From contig VGBL01000007.1 of the NCBI GenBank assembly GCA_016870515.1, positions 59,619-123,618 of the forward strand: 64,000 nucleotides of DNA. The letters run 5' to 3'. Origin of the DNA: Actinomycetota bacterium (GTDB lineage Bacteria > Actinomycetota > Actinomycetes > S36-B12). Below the pieces are notes generated by a model. The model saw nothing but the letters and a program-made list of their open reading frames with translations. It was not told the DNA's origin and ran no database searches. Shown one piece after another: positions 28,654-39,026 of the stretch; within the stretch, counting starts at the first letter, position 1; every line of letters starts with the position of its first letter. The translations under genes were made by a program, and so were the position numbers.

Positions 28654-29873
28654 CCGCCGCCGTCACCGGCCTCGTACTCCTCCTCGCCGGCGGCGTCATC
28701 GCCGCCGTCTGCGTCCCGTGGGATGCCGCCGTCGCGCCCTGGGCCGAGCTCGACATCCCCTCGGCCCTGACCTCCTTCACCGAGCAGCAGCGCGCCGAGA
28801 TCGCCGCGTACGCCGATGCCGCGTGGCTGCCCGGCCTGCTCTCGATCCTCGCCAGCCCCGTCCTGGCGCTCCTGGTGCTCGCGTCCTCGCGCGCCCGGCG
28901 CGCGCTCTCTCGCATCGGCCCGCGCGACCGCCCCGTCGTGCGCGACTTCCTCGCCGCCGCCGTCCTGCTCCTGTTGACGCGACTCGCGGCGCTGCCTTTC
29001 GACCTGTGGCTAGCTGTCGTACGACGCGGCAACGGCCTGCTGATCGAGCCCTGGGCCACGTGGCTGCTGCGCTGGTCGGGAGCCACTCTGCTCGTCGCGC
29101 TGCTCGGCACGCTCGCCGTCACGATCGCTCTCGCGCTGCTGCGGCGATCGCCGCGCGGCGGATGGATCGCGGTCGTCGCCGGTGCCGGCATCGTCGTCGC
29201 GCTCGTCTCCCTCGCCGTGCCCTACGCCAATCTCGTCGAGGGCACGCGCAGCGATCCGCGGGTGCGCGACCGAGTGCTCGCCATCGCCGACGCCGCGGGA
29301 GTCGAGGTCGGCGATGTCGTCATCGTCGACGTGGCCGATCGCTCGCCCGTCCTCAACGCGACCGTCTCGGGCTGGGGTCCCACGCGCACCGTCACCCTCT
29401 ACGACACCCTCCTGAGCACGGCCACGCCCGAGCAGGTCGACGCGATCGTCGCCCACGAGCTCGTCCACGTGCGCGACAACGACGTCGTGCTCGGCACGGT
29501 GCTCGCCATGCTCGGTGCGACCGCCGTCGTGGCCTTCGCCGTCGCACTCGCCCTCAGCCCGGGCGTGCGCCGTCGCCTCGGGGTGCAGGGCCGCGCCGAC
29601 ACCCCGCTCGTCGCCCTGCTGGTCGGCGTCGTCCTCGCCGGCTCGCTCGTGGCCGTGCCGGTCTCGTCGACCATCAGCCGCGCCATCGAGGCACGCGCCG
29701 ATCGCGACGCCCTCGTCATCGCCGGCGACCCGGTCGCCTACGCCGACCTCATCGCGCTACTGGCTGTGACCAATCGATCGACGCTCGAGCCGCCGCAGTG
29801 GCGCTATGCGCTGGTCTTCACGCACCCGACTCCACTGCAGCGGATTGCGGCGACTTCAGCACCGACCTCGTGA
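28635..29873 (+). CDS. M48-family (Ste24-like) integral membrane metalloprotease
   Basis: GTG start (VHPASRAAAVTGLVLLLAGG); VDAIVAHELVHVRDNDVVLGT; RAIEARADRDAL; several TM segments. Confidence 0.88.
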   Translation: MHPASRAAAVTGLVLLLAGGVIAAVCVPWDAAVAPWAELDIPSALTSFTEQQRAEIAAYADAAWLPGLLSILASPVLALLVLASSRARRALSRIGPRDRPVVRDFLAAAVLLLLTRLAALPFDLWLAVVRRGNGLLIEPWATWLLRWSGATLLVALLGTLAVTIALALLRRSPRGGWIAVVAGAGIVVALVSLAVPYANLVEGTRSDPRVRDRVLAIADAAGVEVGDVVIVDVADRSPVLNATVSGWGPTRTVTLYDTLLSTATPEQVDAIVAHELVHVRDNDVVLGTVLAMLGATAVVAFAVALALSPGVRRRLGVQGRADTPLVALLVGVVLAGSLVAVPVSSTISRAIEARADRDALVIAGDPVAYADLIALLAVTNRSTLEPPQWRYALVFTHPTPLQRIAATSAPTS

Positions 29874-31002
29874 CTATCGCCAGGGCCAGCACCGTCGCGA
29901 TGACCAGCAGCACGATGCGCACTGATTGCATCCCCGCCGCCCACCACTCGCCGCCGATAAAGCTGCCGTAGCCCAGGGGGTAGATCACCTGTGCGGCGAG
30001 CACCGACGGCACGAGGAGGCAGACAACGCGCCGCATGCGGCTTGCCGGATCGAGGAATGTGACCGCGGCGACGCCCGCGATCCACACGGCGTACTGCGGC
30101 GACAGCACGCGACTGGTGACGATCGATACGAGCAGCGCGGTCAACGCCACGTCGGCGGGGGAGAGTGCCTCGAGCCGTCCGAGCAGGCGCGCAACGCCCA
30201 TGAGGCCCAGCACCGCGAAGCCTGCGAGGGTGATCGCCAGGCCGATCGGCACGGTGGCGGCGATGTCGACCTCCATCGACCCGAAGCGGAACGTTGTCGG
30301 GATGTGCGCGCCGAAGGCCTGGGCGGTCATGAAGGGCCAGGCACCGACGGATTCGACCTGCAGCCCACGGGCGCCCTGCTCGCCGAGGAAGGAGATGCCG
30401 CCCGAGGCCCACAGTGAGATGCCGACGAGGATGGCCGCGCTGGCGAGGACCAAGCCGAGGATTCCACGCGGCAGGCTGTGCCGCGGCAGGGCGATGATCA
30501 TGAGCGCGGGCCAGACCTTCAGCAGTGCGCCGGCGGCCGCGGACGCCCCGCTCCACACGGGTCGAGCGACCAGGACGAGCGCGCCGACCGCCGCCAACGT
30601 GGGCACGACGTCGAAGCGCGCGATGAAGACCGGCCCGATGATGAGCGCGCTCGCGACCCATGCCCATGCCGCGGCATAGCCCACCTGTCGCCGCTGGCCC
30701 GCGATGAGCAGGATGACGAGCACGGCCAGGTCGCACGCCAGGACGATGCCCACCGTCGCCGCGACGGGGTTGGAGCCGATCAGCGCGGCGAGGGCGAAGA
30801 TGACGCCGGCGCCCGGCGGGTATTGCCACATGTCGTCGCCGATCGGGAAGCGACCGGTCACCAGCAGGTTGGACCATTCGGCGTAGAGCTTGACGTCGTT
30901 GATGACACTGGGGCCGTCGCGGTAGGGGATCGTGCCGGTGATGAAGCCCACCAGGAGCGCTCGCGAGAACACCCACGCGACGACGACGGCCGCTGCTCTC
31001 AC
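29818..31002 (-). CDS. GT87/DUF2029-like polytopic membrane glycosyltransferase
   Basis: MRAAAVVVAWVFSRALLVGFI..DVKLYAEWSNLLVTGRFPIGDDMWQYPPGAGVIFAL; 3' end overlaps the M48 gene tail to tail by 56 bp. Confidence 0.82.
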   Translation of the reverse strand: MRAAAVVVAWVFSRALLVGFITGTIPYRDGPSVINDVKLYAEWSNLLVTGRFPIGDDMWQYPPGAGVIFALAALIGSNPVAATVGIVLACDLAVLVILLIAGQRRQVGYAAAWAWVASALIIGPVFIARFDVVPTLAAVGALVLVARPVWSGASAAAGALLKVWPALMIIALPRHSLPRGILGLVLASAAILVGISLWASGGISFLGEQGARGLQVESVGAWPFMTAQAFGAHIPTTFRFGSMEVDIAATVPIGLAITLAGFAVLGLMGVARLLGRLEALSPADVALTALLVSIVTSRVLSPQYAVWIAGVAAVTFLDPASRMRRVVCLLVPSVLAAQVIYPLGYGSFIGGEWWAAGMQSVRIVLLVIATVLALAIVTRSVLKSPQSAAVESGA

Positions 31003-31640
31003 GGCGCGTCGTCGGCCTGGGGCAGCAATCCGAGCTTGAGTGCGGTCATGAGTGCCTGGGCGCGATTGGCGGCGCCCAGCTTCTCGTAGAGCTTGGAGAT
31101 GTGGGTCTTTGTCGTAGAGTCGCTGATGAAGAGCTGCCGGGAGATCTGCGCGACGCCGAGGCCGTCGGCGAGCAGGAGCAACACCTCGCGCTCGCGGGGA
31201 GACAACTGCGGGCCCTGTGGCGACATGCGTCGCTTCATCGCATCGGCCAGATCGGCCGACGTGAAGGACTGCGGCGAGGCCGCCGCATGACGTGCGGCCG
31301 CGATGATCTCCTCGGCGGGTGCACTCTTGGGCACGAAGGCACTGGCCCCCGCCTCAAGCGCATCGAAGAGCTGCGTGTCGCCGCCATACATCGTGAGGAC
31401 GACGATGCCCATGTCGACGCTGTGAGCGCGCAGCGCGCGCACGATGTCGAGACCGTTGCCATCGGGGAGCCGAAGGTCGACGATCGACACGTCGGGCGTC
31501 ATCTTGCATCCAACCGCGATTGCTTCAGCCACGCTGGCAGCCTCGGCGACGACCTCGAGGTCGTCCTCGCGCTCGAGGGCGCGCCGCAAGCCCTCGCGGA
31601 TGAGCTCGTGATCGTCGGCGAGCATGACGGTGATCGTCAT
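30999..31640 (-). CDS. NarL/LuxR-family response regulator
   Basis: MTITVMLADDHELIREGLRRAL...VDLRLPDGNGLDI...LSPREREVLLLLADG..ISDSTTKTHISKLYEKLGAANRAQA. Confidence 0.95.
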   Translation of the reverse strand: MTITVMLADDHELIREGLRRALEREDDLEVVAEAASVAEAIAVGCKMTPDVSIVDLRLPDGNGLDIVRALRAHSVDMGIVVLTMYGGDTQLFDALEAGASAFVPKSAPAEEIIAAARHAAASPQSFTSADLADAMKRRMSPQGPQLSPREREVLLLLADGLGVAQISRQLFISDSTTKTHISKLYEKLGAANRAQALMTALKLGLLPQADDAP

Positions 31641-33235
31641 CGACCCACCTCCCGCGTGCCTGTCTGCAGTGACAACTCCACCACTGTCCCATTGGGAGTA
31701 CGTCGCTTGACGGTGAGACTCGCCCCGATGCGAGCCGCGCGTTCGCGCATGATCTGCAGGCCGAAGCTGTCGGGGCGCCCCCGGCCCTCGGGGATGCCCC
31801 GACCATCGTCGGCCACGCGCAGGAAGGCTCCGCCCTCCGTGACCCGGTAGGTGACCCAGAGGGTGCGCGCCTGCGAGTGGCGACGTGCATTGGCGACGGC
31901 CTCCTGGGCGATGCGCAAGATCTCGGGCGCGACGCCCGGTGGAAGTCGTGTCTCGTCTTCGTCGAGCACCAGGTGCACCGTCATGCCGGCCTCGGCTCCG
32001 ACCGACCGCACGTGGGTCGACAGGGCATCGCCGATGCCGGCGCCCACCTCGCTGCGGAGGTCGTAGATGGACATGCGAAGTTCGGTGACGATGCGCGTGA
32101 GCTCATCGCGAATGCGCTGCAGGCTGGTATGCGCGGTCGGCTCGTCGGTCGCGCGCAGGGCGTCGTCGACGAGGAAACCGAGGCCGGCCACCTCCTGCGC
32201 GATCCCATCGTGGATCTCGCGGGCCAGGCGCCGGCGTTCCTCCAGGGTCGCCAGGTCGCGCACCTCGTCGAAGAGTCGCGCGGTGTCCAGGCGCAGGGCC
32301 GCCTCGTCGGCCATGAGCTGGGCCTCGCCGAGGTCGTCGATCGGCCATAGGCCGCCGACCCGCTCCAGGCCAACCAGTCCGATGCGGCGGTCGCCGAGGC
32401 GCAGGGGGATGACGGCGCAGGCCTGGGTGCTGCCGAGCTCGGGGCCGTCCATGGTGCCCAGTCGCTGGACGGCCACACCCGAATCCCAGGCCTGGCCCCA
32501 GATGCCCGAGTGCGTGCTGGGCAGCCAGTCACCGGCATCCATGCCGGCCACGCGCGCGACGGGCAGGAAGGCACCGCCGTCGCTGCGTACAAACACCTCC
32601 GCTCGATCGTGCGGCAGGACATCGCCGAGGCGCCCGATCGCGGCCTCGGCAAGCGCCGTCTCCTCGAGTCCGCCGGGGAGTTGGCGCGCGATGTCGCGGA
32701 GCGAGGTCAGCAGTCGACGCGCCGCGTCGTAGTCGGTGCGCGGCGGCGCCGTGCGCTCGCGCAGGTGCGCGGTGAGAGCGGCGCCAAGGCCAAGGGCTAT
32801 GCCGATGGCCACGGCCACGGTGAGATCGACCAGCCCGATCGGCAGGTCTTCGCTTCGCCGTATGACGGTGCCAACGACGAGGATGAGCACCTCGAGGGCG
32901 ATGCTGGCCGTGACTCCCGACACGCCCATCGACAGTGCCGCCGTGATTGGCGGCACCACCAGATAGACGATGGAGGGCCGGTCTCCCGGCATCGCGGTGA
33001 TGACGATCAGGGCCGCTGCGCCCGCTTCCGCGAGGGGGACGGCAAAGCGCACCCAGATGGGACGCCGGATGAATCCGAGAGCGGTTGCTGCGATGGCGAG
33101 CGCGGCGAGCCAGACGATCTGCGAGGTCGACTTGGCGAAGTCGCCGGTCAGGAATGCGAGGGCGACGACCGCAGCAAAGCCAAGGCCCCGCGCCACGCCC
33201 TCCCGGGTGCGACGCGAGGCCAGGGCCTCGCTCAC
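31637..33235 (-). CDS. Sensor histidine kinase (HisKA_3 type) with N-terminal TM and GAF-like region
   Basis: EERRRLAREIHDGIAQEVAGLGFLVDDAL...EILRIAQEAVANARRHSQA...VADDGRGIPEGRGRPDSFGLQIMRERA; 4-nt overlap with the response regulator. Confidence 0.94.
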   Translation of the reverse strand: MSEALASRRTREGVARGLGFAAVVALAFLTGDFAKSTSQIVWLAALAIAATALGFIRRPIWVRFAVPLAEAGAAALIVITAMPGDRPSIVYLVVPPITAALSMGVSGVTASIALEVLILVVGTVIRRSEDLPIGLVDLTVAVAIGIALGLGAALTAHLRERTAPPRTDYDAARRLLTSLRDIARQLPGGLEETALAEAAIGRLGDVLPHDRAEVFVRSDGGAFLPVARVAGMDAGDWLPSTHSGIWGQAWDSGVAVQRLGTMDGPELGSTQACAVIPLRLGDRRIGLVGLERVGGLWPIDDLGEAQLMADEAALRLDTARLFDEVRDLATLEERRRLAREIHDGIAQEVAGLGFLVDDALRATDEPTAHTSLQRIRDELTRIVTELRMSIYDLRSEVGAGIGDALSTHVRSVGAEAGMTVHLVLDEDETRLPPGVAPEILRIAQEAVANARRHSQARTLWVTYRVTEGGAFLRVADDGRGIPEGRGRPDSFGLQIMRERAARIGASLTVKRRTPNGTVVELSLQTGTREVGR

Positions 33236-35028
33236 GCGTAGAGCGCGTCGATCTCGGATGCGTACTCCTTCATCACGACATTGCGCTTGATCTTCATCGA
33301 CGGGGTGAGCTGGCCGCCCTCCTCCGTCCAGTCCCTGGGCAGGATAGTGAACTTCTTGATGGCCTCGGCATTGGAGACAGCCTTGTTGGCCTCGTCAACG
33401 GCCGACTGCACTTCGGCGCGCAGGTCGGGGTCGTCGACCATCGACGCGACCGTCGCATCCGTGGGCTTGCCCTTCTGCTTCAGCCAGCCGGGAAGCGATT
33501 CGGGATCGATCGTGATGAGGGCGCCGATGAAGGGCTGGGCGTCGCCGACCACGATGCACTGGCCGACCAGCCAGTTGGCGCGCAGGCGATCCTCCAGCAC
33601 CGCGGGTGCGACGTTCTTGCCGCCGGCCGTGACGATCAGTTCCTTCTTGCGCCCGGTGATCTTGACGAATCCCTGGTCGTCGATCTCGCCGATGTCGCCA
33701 GAGTGGAACCAGCCGTCGGCCTCGATGGCCTCGGCCGTGGCGGTTGGGTTGTTCCAGTAGCCCTTGAAGATCTGCGCTCCGGCGAGCAGGAGCTCACCGT
33801 CTGATGCGACCTTGACGCTCGCACCGGGGAACGGCTGGCCGACCGTGCCGATCTTCAGATGACCCGGACGATTGACGGTGGTAGCCGCCGATGTCTCGGT
33901 GAGTCCGTAGCCCTCGAGGATGGTGACGCCGATGCCGCGGAAGAAGTGGCCCAGGCGCTCGCCGAGCGGAGCACCGCCGGAAACGGCCCACGCGATCTTG
34001 CCGCCCATGGCGGCGCGCAACTTGCCGTAGACCAGTCGGTCGAAGACCTTGTGCTTGATCTTCAGTCCAAGGCCGGGACCACCGGTGTCGAGCGACTTGG
34101 AGTAGTCGATGGCGGTCTGCGCCGCGGTGTTGAAGATATTGCCCTTGCCCTCGGCCGTGGCCTTCTGCTGTGCCGAGTTGAAGACCTTCTCGAAGACGCG
34201 GGGCACCGCGAGCAGGAAGGTGGGCTGGAACGACTGCAGGTCGGCAAGAAGGTTCTTGATGTCGGGGGCGTGGCCCAGGCGGGTGCCGGAGTAGATGCAG
34301 CCCAGCTGGATGATCCGGCCGAAGACGTGGGCCAGCGGCAGGAAGAGTAGCGTCGAGGCCCCCTGCACCTTGAAGAGTTCCGGCATGCCGGCGACGATGT
34401 TGGACACCTCGAACATGAAGTTGCCGTGGGTCAGCATGCAGCCCTTGGGGCGACCCGTGGTGCCCGACGTGTAGATGATCGTGGCCAGGGTGTCGGGGGT
34501 CAGCGTCGCGCGCCGCCTCTCGAGCTCCTCGTCGGACACTCCCGCGCCCGCCGTGGCAAGGGTCTCCAGGGCGTTGTCGTCGAAGATCCACACACGCGTG
34601 CAGTCGGGCAACCGATCGGCGACCTCGTCGAACACGACCTTGTTCTTCTTGCTCTCCAGGAACACTCCGACGGCGTTGGAGTCACTGAGGATCCAGTCGA
34701 CCTGCTCGGCAGACGACGTTTCGTAGATGGGCACCACCGTGCCTCCGGCGTACCAGATGGCATAGTCGGCGACGGTCCAGTCGTAGCGGGTGCGCGACAT
34801 GATGCCCACGCGCTGCCCGGGCTCGACCCCGGAGGCGACGATGCCCTTGGCGACCGCCTTGACCTGATCGAGGAACTGCTGCGAGGTCACCCCGACCCAG
34901 GCGCCGCCGCGATTGACCGAGAGGGCAATGCGGTTGGGTGCCGACGTGGCGTTGTCGACGATGGCGTCCACCAGACTGCCTGTCGCGGGTGGCGGCACGA
35001 TGGCTTCGACGCTGAACTCCGTCTTCAC
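33232..35028 (-). CDS. Long-chain fatty acid--CoA ligase (AMP-binding)
   Basis: TIIYTSGTTGRPKGCMLTHGN...ILEGYGLTETSAATTVNRP...GWFHSGDIGEIDDQGFVKITGRKKELIVTAGGKNVAP. Confidence 0.95.
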   Translation of the reverse strand: MKTEFSVEAIVPPPATGSLVDAIVDNATSAPNRIALSVNRGGAWVGVTSQQFLDQVKAVAKGIVASGVEPGQRVGIMSRTRYDWTVADYAIWYAGGTVVPIYETSSAEQVDWILSDSNAVGVFLESKKNKVVFDEVADRLPDCTRVWIFDDNALETLATAGAGVSDEELERRRATLTPDTLATIIYTSGTTGRPKGCMLTHGNFMFEVSNIVAGMPELFKVQGASTLLFLPLAHVFGRIIQLGCIYSGTRLGHAPDIKNLLADLQSFQPTFLLAVPRVFEKVFNSAQQKATAEGKGNIFNTAAQTAIDYSKSLDTGGPGLGLKIKHKVFDRLVYGKLRAAMGGKIAWAVSGGAPLGERLGHFFRGIGVTILEGYGLTETSAATTVNRPGHLKIGTVGQPFPGASVKVASDGELLLAGAQIFKGYWNNPTATAEAIEADGWFHSGDIGEIDDQGFVKITGRKKELIVTAGGKNVAPAVLEDRLRANWLVGQCIVVGDAQPFIGALITIDPESLPGWLKQKGKPTDATVASMVDDPDLRAEVQSAVDEANKAVSNAEAIKKFTILPRDWTEEGGQLTPSMKIKRNVVMKEYASEIDALYA

Positions 35029-35156
35029 GATGTCTCCCTGTGTTTCCGTCCCCCGCCAAGCGGAGAGACTCCCTGTGATGACGCTAGGGGATCAGCGGGA
35101 AGGTGGCTACCAAAACCCCCGTCTCCGATCCCGCGGCCGGGCCTATCCTCAGGGGC

Positions 35157-35567
35157 ATGCCCACGCTGGACCTGGTCGACGAGACCTACGTCGTGGTGGA
35201 GCGCACGCAGATCGCGGCCGTCGTGGCCGACCCCGTGCGGTGGCGGGCCTGGTGGCCCGGGCTCGACCTTGCCGTCTTCATGGATAGGGGCCTCGACGGG
35301 ATCCGCTGGTCGATCACCGGCGACCTCGTGGGCTCCTGCGAGCTGTGGCTCGAGGCCCTGGGCGACGGCGTCCTCGTCCACTACTACCTGCGCGCCGACC
35401 CCACGACCCCCGGATCGCGCACCAGTGCGCGCCAGTTGCCGGAGTCGGCTCGCGGCAGGCGAGAGGTCGATCGGCTGCGCCGCCGGCATGCGATCGCCTG
35501 GAAGCGCGTGATCTGGGCGCTGAAGGATGAGATGGAGGGCGATCGCGCCCCGGGCGAGCCGCGTTAG
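35157..35567 (+). CDS. SRPBCC/polyketide cyclase-like small protein
   Basis: MPTLDLVDETYVVVERTQIAAVVADPVRWRAWWPGLDLAVFMDRG... Confidence 0.72.
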   Translation: MPTLDLVDETYVVVERTQIAAVVADPVRWRAWWPGLDLAVFMDRGLDGIRWSITGDLVGSCELWLEALGDGVLVHYYLRADPTTPGSRTSARQLPESARGRREVDRLRRRHAIAWKRVIWALKDEMEGDRAPGEPR

Positions 35568-35576
35568 TGTGCGCTC

Positions 35577-36017
35577 ATGGCTGACCAGACCGAGTCCACC
35601 ATCGACATCGAAGCGCCAGCGTCGCTCATTATGGACGTGATCGCCGATCTGCCCGCCTACCCCTCATGGAGCGACGGCATCAGCCAGGTCACAGTGCTGG
35701 AGGAGAAGGACGGCCGCCCGCTGCGCGCGCGCTTTCATCTGGAGTCCGGGCCCATCCGCGACACCTATGAGTTGCTCTACGACTGGGATGGCGATCGCCG
35801 CGTCTCGTGGACGCTCACCAGTGGCGACATGCTCAAGGCCATGGATGGCACCTACCTCCTCGAGCCCCACGGTGACTCGACCGCCGTGCACTACCGCCTG
35901 GCGGTCGACGTCAAGATCCCCATGATCGGGATGATCAAGCGCAAGGCCGAGAGGGTCATCGTCGACACGGCCCTCAAGGGACTGCGCAAGCGAGTCGCGG
36001 AGATCGGTCAGCCGTAG
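35577..36017 (+). CDS. SRPBCC-family (START-like) protein
   Basis: ESTIDIEAPASLIMDVIADLPAYPSWSDGISQVTVLEEKDGRPLRARF... Confidence 0.9.
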   Translation: MADQTESTIDIEAPASLIMDVIADLPAYPSWSDGISQVTVLEEKDGRPLRARFHLESGPIRDTYELLYDWDGDRRVSWTLTSGDMLKAMDGTYLLEPHGDSTAVHYRLAVDVKIPMIGMIKRKAERVIVDTALKGLRKRVAEIGQP

Positions 36018-36023
36018 CGCGCG

Positions 36024-36746
36024 TCAGACGACGGCGCCGTTGTCGCCGTCGTCGTCGCGTCGACGATCGCCCGACCTGGCGATCAAGGTGATGAATCCGG
36101 CCGTGAACGCCGCGAAGCCGAGGCCGGCAAGCCAACCGCCCGCGCCCGTCGCGTATGCCGTGACGACGGCAATGGGGCCGCCGATCGTGCCTGCCCATGC
36201 GAAAGCATCGAAGCGGTCGCGCGGCCGCGGCAGCGGAGGCGGCGGAGGGGGCACGAAGCGCTCGTCGTCGGGATCCTCGGCGGGGACGTAGTCGCGCGGA
36301 CCGCTCGGCGGCCGCGTGTGCTGACGCACCAGGCGTGACGAGAGTCCGGAGCCACCGGGCTTTGCAGCGGGTTCGTCAGGCCCGGTCTCCTCGAAGCCCG
36401 CGACGATGCGCTCCCAGGCGGCGTCGATCTCGACGGACGATGCGTGCGCCATGTCTTCGGCGTCGACACGTCGCGCCGCGTCGGCATGGAAGTCCGCCCG
36501 CAGCGCGGGGAGTTGCTGCTCGACGGCCGCTCGAGCCTCGGTGAGGCGCGCGCGCTCGACGAAGATGCGCGTCGTGGGGCGATCCGGCGGGTGTACGTCG
36601 CGGTAGGGCCCGGTCTCGCCGGCCAGGGGCTCGGCGTAGGCGGTGAGGCCGCAGGCGCGCAGGATCTCCATCACGTGGTCGACGAGGGGCGGATCGACGT
36701 CGACGAGCTTGGCGTAGGACGCTGCCGGCAAGCCGGACTCTGGCAT
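36024..36746 (-). CDS. DUF308-like membrane protein
   Basis: Soluble N-terminus, proline-rich linker PPPPPPLPRPRDRFD, two C-terminal TM segments. Confidence 0.68.
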   Translation of the reverse strand: MPESGLPAASYAKLVDVDPPLVDHVMEILRACGLTAYAEPLAGETGPYRDVHPPDRPTTRIFVERARLTEARAAVEQQLPALRADFHADAARRVDAEDMAHASSVEIDAAWERIVAGFEETGPDEPAAKPGGSGLSSRLVRQHTRPPSGPRDYVPAEDPDDERFVPPPPPPLPRPRDRFDAFAWAGTIGGPIAVVTAYATGAGGWLAGLGFAAFTAGFITLIARSGDRRRDDDGDNGAVV

Positions 36747-36755
36747 GGGCCCAGG

Positions 36756-37499
36756 CTACGGAAGTCGGCTGACGAAGGCGATGCTGCCCGCGACGATCGT
36801 CTCGGCGTCGTTGTCGACTGTGGCCACGTGGTAGGAGTCGCGCAGCACCACCTCGGTCTTGTCGGAGCTCGACACGTGATCGAGGATGTAGCGGCTGTTG
36901 GATGCCTCGACGACGTGGTCGACCTCGCTGCGGAAGAGCAGGAGGGGGTTGCGCACCTTGGGCAGGTCGTCCTTGGTCAGCTTCCACAGCTTGGTCAGCG
37001 AGTGGGCCGCCTTGAGCGGGATCTTGTCGTAGGCGCCCTCGTCCTGCCCGGGCTTCTTGATGTCATTGGAGATGCCGGGGAACGCCGGCACGATGGCCTG
37101 GAGCACCGGGAGCAGGAAGCGATCGGGTCGCTCGGAGTGCACCGCGGGGTTGACCAGCACGATGCCGCGGATGGCGTCGCCATATTGTTCGGCCAGGCGC
37201 AGGGTCAGCGAGCCGCCCATCGACAGTCCGCAGACGAACACGCGCTCGCACGACTTGGCAAGCTCCAGGTAGGACCGATCGGCCTCGGCATACCAGTCCT
37301 CCCAGCGGGTGAGATTCATGTCCTGCCAGCGAGTGCCGTGGCCGGGGAGGCGTGGCACACGCACGGTGTGGCCCTCGGCGGCCATGCGCTCGCCCCACGG
37401 TTTCATCGACTTGGGGGATCCGGTGAAGCCGTGGAGGAGGAGGACGCCGGTGACCCCTCCGTCGACGGCCAACGGATCGGCTCCGAGGAACAGCGGCAT
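36756..37499 (-). CDS. Alpha/beta hydrolase (carboxylesterase/monoacylglycerol lipase-like)
   Basis: GVLLLHGFTGSPKSMKPWGERMA...FVCGLSMGGSLTLRLAEQYGD; ATG at 37499. Confidence 0.92.
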   Translation of the reverse strand: MPLFLGADPLAVDGGVTGVLLLHGFTGSPKSMKPWGERMAAEGHTVRVPRLPGHGTRWQDMNLTRWEDWYAEADRSYLELAKSCERVFVCGLSMGGSLTLRLAEQYGDAIRGIVLVNPAVHSERPDRFLLPVLQAIVPAFPGISNDIKKPGQDEGAYDKIPLKAAHSLTKLWKLTKDDLPKVRNPLLLFRSEVDHVVEASNSRYILDHVSSSDKTEVVLRDSYHVATVDNDAETIVAGSIAFVSRLP

Positions 37500-37551
37500 G
37501 CGGACCTCCTTCGGGTGCCACTGATAGTGCCACACGGCTAGGGTTGAGGCC

Positions 37552-38268
37552 GTGCTCTACTGGTTATTCAAGTGGATCGTCATCGGCCCATGGCTGCGCG
37601 TGCTCTATCGACCGTGGACCGAAGACATGGACGTCATCCCCCCTCAGGGTCCCGCGATCCTGGTGAGCAACCACCTCTCCTTCTGCGATTCCTTCTTCCT
37701 TGCGCTGGTCGTGGATCGCCGCATCACCTTCCTGGCCAAGCAGGAGTACTTCACGGGCAAGGGCATCAAGGGCCTGATCAGCAGGGCCTTCTTCACCGGC
37801 GTGGGCCAGGTTCCGATCGACAGGTCGAGCGGCCGCGCCGCCGAGGCGGCCATCAACACCGGCTTGCGCGTGCTGTCCGATGGCCACCTTCTCGGCATCT
37901 ACCCCGAGGGCACACGCACGGCCGACGGCCGCCTGTATCGCGGCAAGACCGGCGTGGCACGCATGGCGCTCGAGAGCCGTGTGCCTGTCATTCCGGTGGC
38001 CATGATCGGCACCTACGAGATCCAGCCGCCCGGCCAAGTGCGTCCGCACATCCGACGCGTCGGCATTCGTTTCGGCCAGCCGCTGGACTTCTCCCGCTAC
38101 GACGGCCTCGAGGGTGATCGCTTCGTCCTGCGCTCGGTGACCGACGAGATCATGTATGCCCTCATGGGGCTGTCCGATCAGGAATACGTCGATGTCTACG
38201 CCGCGCGGGCCAAGCAGATCAGGGCCGAGAAGGCCGCTGTGGCGGCCGGGGAGCCGGACGACGACTAG
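37552..38268 (+). CDS. 1-acyl-sn-glycerol-3-phosphate acyltransferase (PlsC-like)
   Basis: LVSNHLSFCDSFFL (HX4D), GIYPEGTRTADGRLYRGKTG. Confidence 0.94.
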   Translation: MLYWLFKWIVIGPWLRVLYRPWTEDMDVIPPQGPAILVSNHLSFCDSFFLALVVDRRITFLAKQEYFTGKGIKGLISRAFFTGVGQVPIDRSSGRAAEAAINTGLRVLSDGHLLGIYPEGTRTADGRLYRGKTGVARMALESRVPVIPVAMIGTYEIQPPGQVRPHIRRVGIRFGQPLDFSRYDGLEGDRFVLRSVTDEIMYALMGLSDQEYVDVYAARAKQIRAEKAAVAAGEPDDD

Positions 38269-39026
38269 GAGCCCTCGAAGCCGGGGCGCGGCACCCAGCT
38301 CATCAGGGTCGTGGTGAAGCCACCGTCGACCACGATGTCGGCGCCGGTGACATAGCGAGCCCGGCTGCTGCACAAGAAGGCGACGACATCGGCGATGTCG
38401 TCGGGCATGGCCACTCGGCCGATCGGCACCGCGCGGTCGCGGCGCTCGGCTACGCCGGGCGCCTGGTAGTACTCCTCGGTCATCGGAGTGCGGACCATGC
38501 CCGGACTGACGGTGTTGCTGCGGATGCCCTGCGGGCCGAGCTCGAGGGCGAGCTGCTGCGACATGACGATCAGGGCGGCCTTCGACGCGCTGTACGCACC
38601 GCTGTTGGCCTGGGCGTGGGTACCGGAGATGGATGCCACGTGCACGAGCGAGCCACCACCGCGCTCAGTCATCCCGCGGGCGAACTCGCGCGACACGAGC
38701 AGGTAGCCGGTCAGGTTCACCGAAATCAGCGCATCCCAGTCTGCGATCTCGACGTCGACGAGTGCGCCGGGCCGGATAATGCCAGCGGCATTGACGACGA
38801 TGTCGCACGGGCCGATGCGATCGGCAAGCGCTTCGACAGCTGATTCGCTCGAGATGTCGCAGTCCTCGGCGCGCAGCCCCGATCCGTCAAGGGGCGCGAT
38901 GTCGCGGTCGACGGCGATGACGTCGGCCCCCGCGGCGGCCAAGGCGAGCGCTGCGGCTCGCCCAATGCCGCTGCCCCCGCCGGTGACGACGGCCCGGCGT
39001 CCCCTCAGGCCCAGCCAGTCAGACAT
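38265..39026 (-). CDS. SDR-family oxidoreductase
   Basis: RRAVVTGGGSGIGRAAALALAAAGADVIAVDRD...YSASKAALIVMSQQLALELGPQGIRSNTVSPGMVRTPM. Confidence 0.94.
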   Translation of the reverse strand: MSDWLGLRGRRAVVTGGGSGIGRAAALALAAAGADVIAVDRDIAPLDGSGLRAEDCDISSESAVEALADRIGPCDIVVNAAGIIRPGALVDVEIADWDALISVNLTGYLLVSREFARGMTERGGGSLVHVASISGTHAQANSGAYSASKAALIVMSQQLALELGPQGIRSNTVSPGMVRTPMTEEYYQAPGVAERRDRAVPIGRVAMPDDIADVVAFLCSSRARYVTGADIVVDGGFTTTLMSWVPRPGFEGS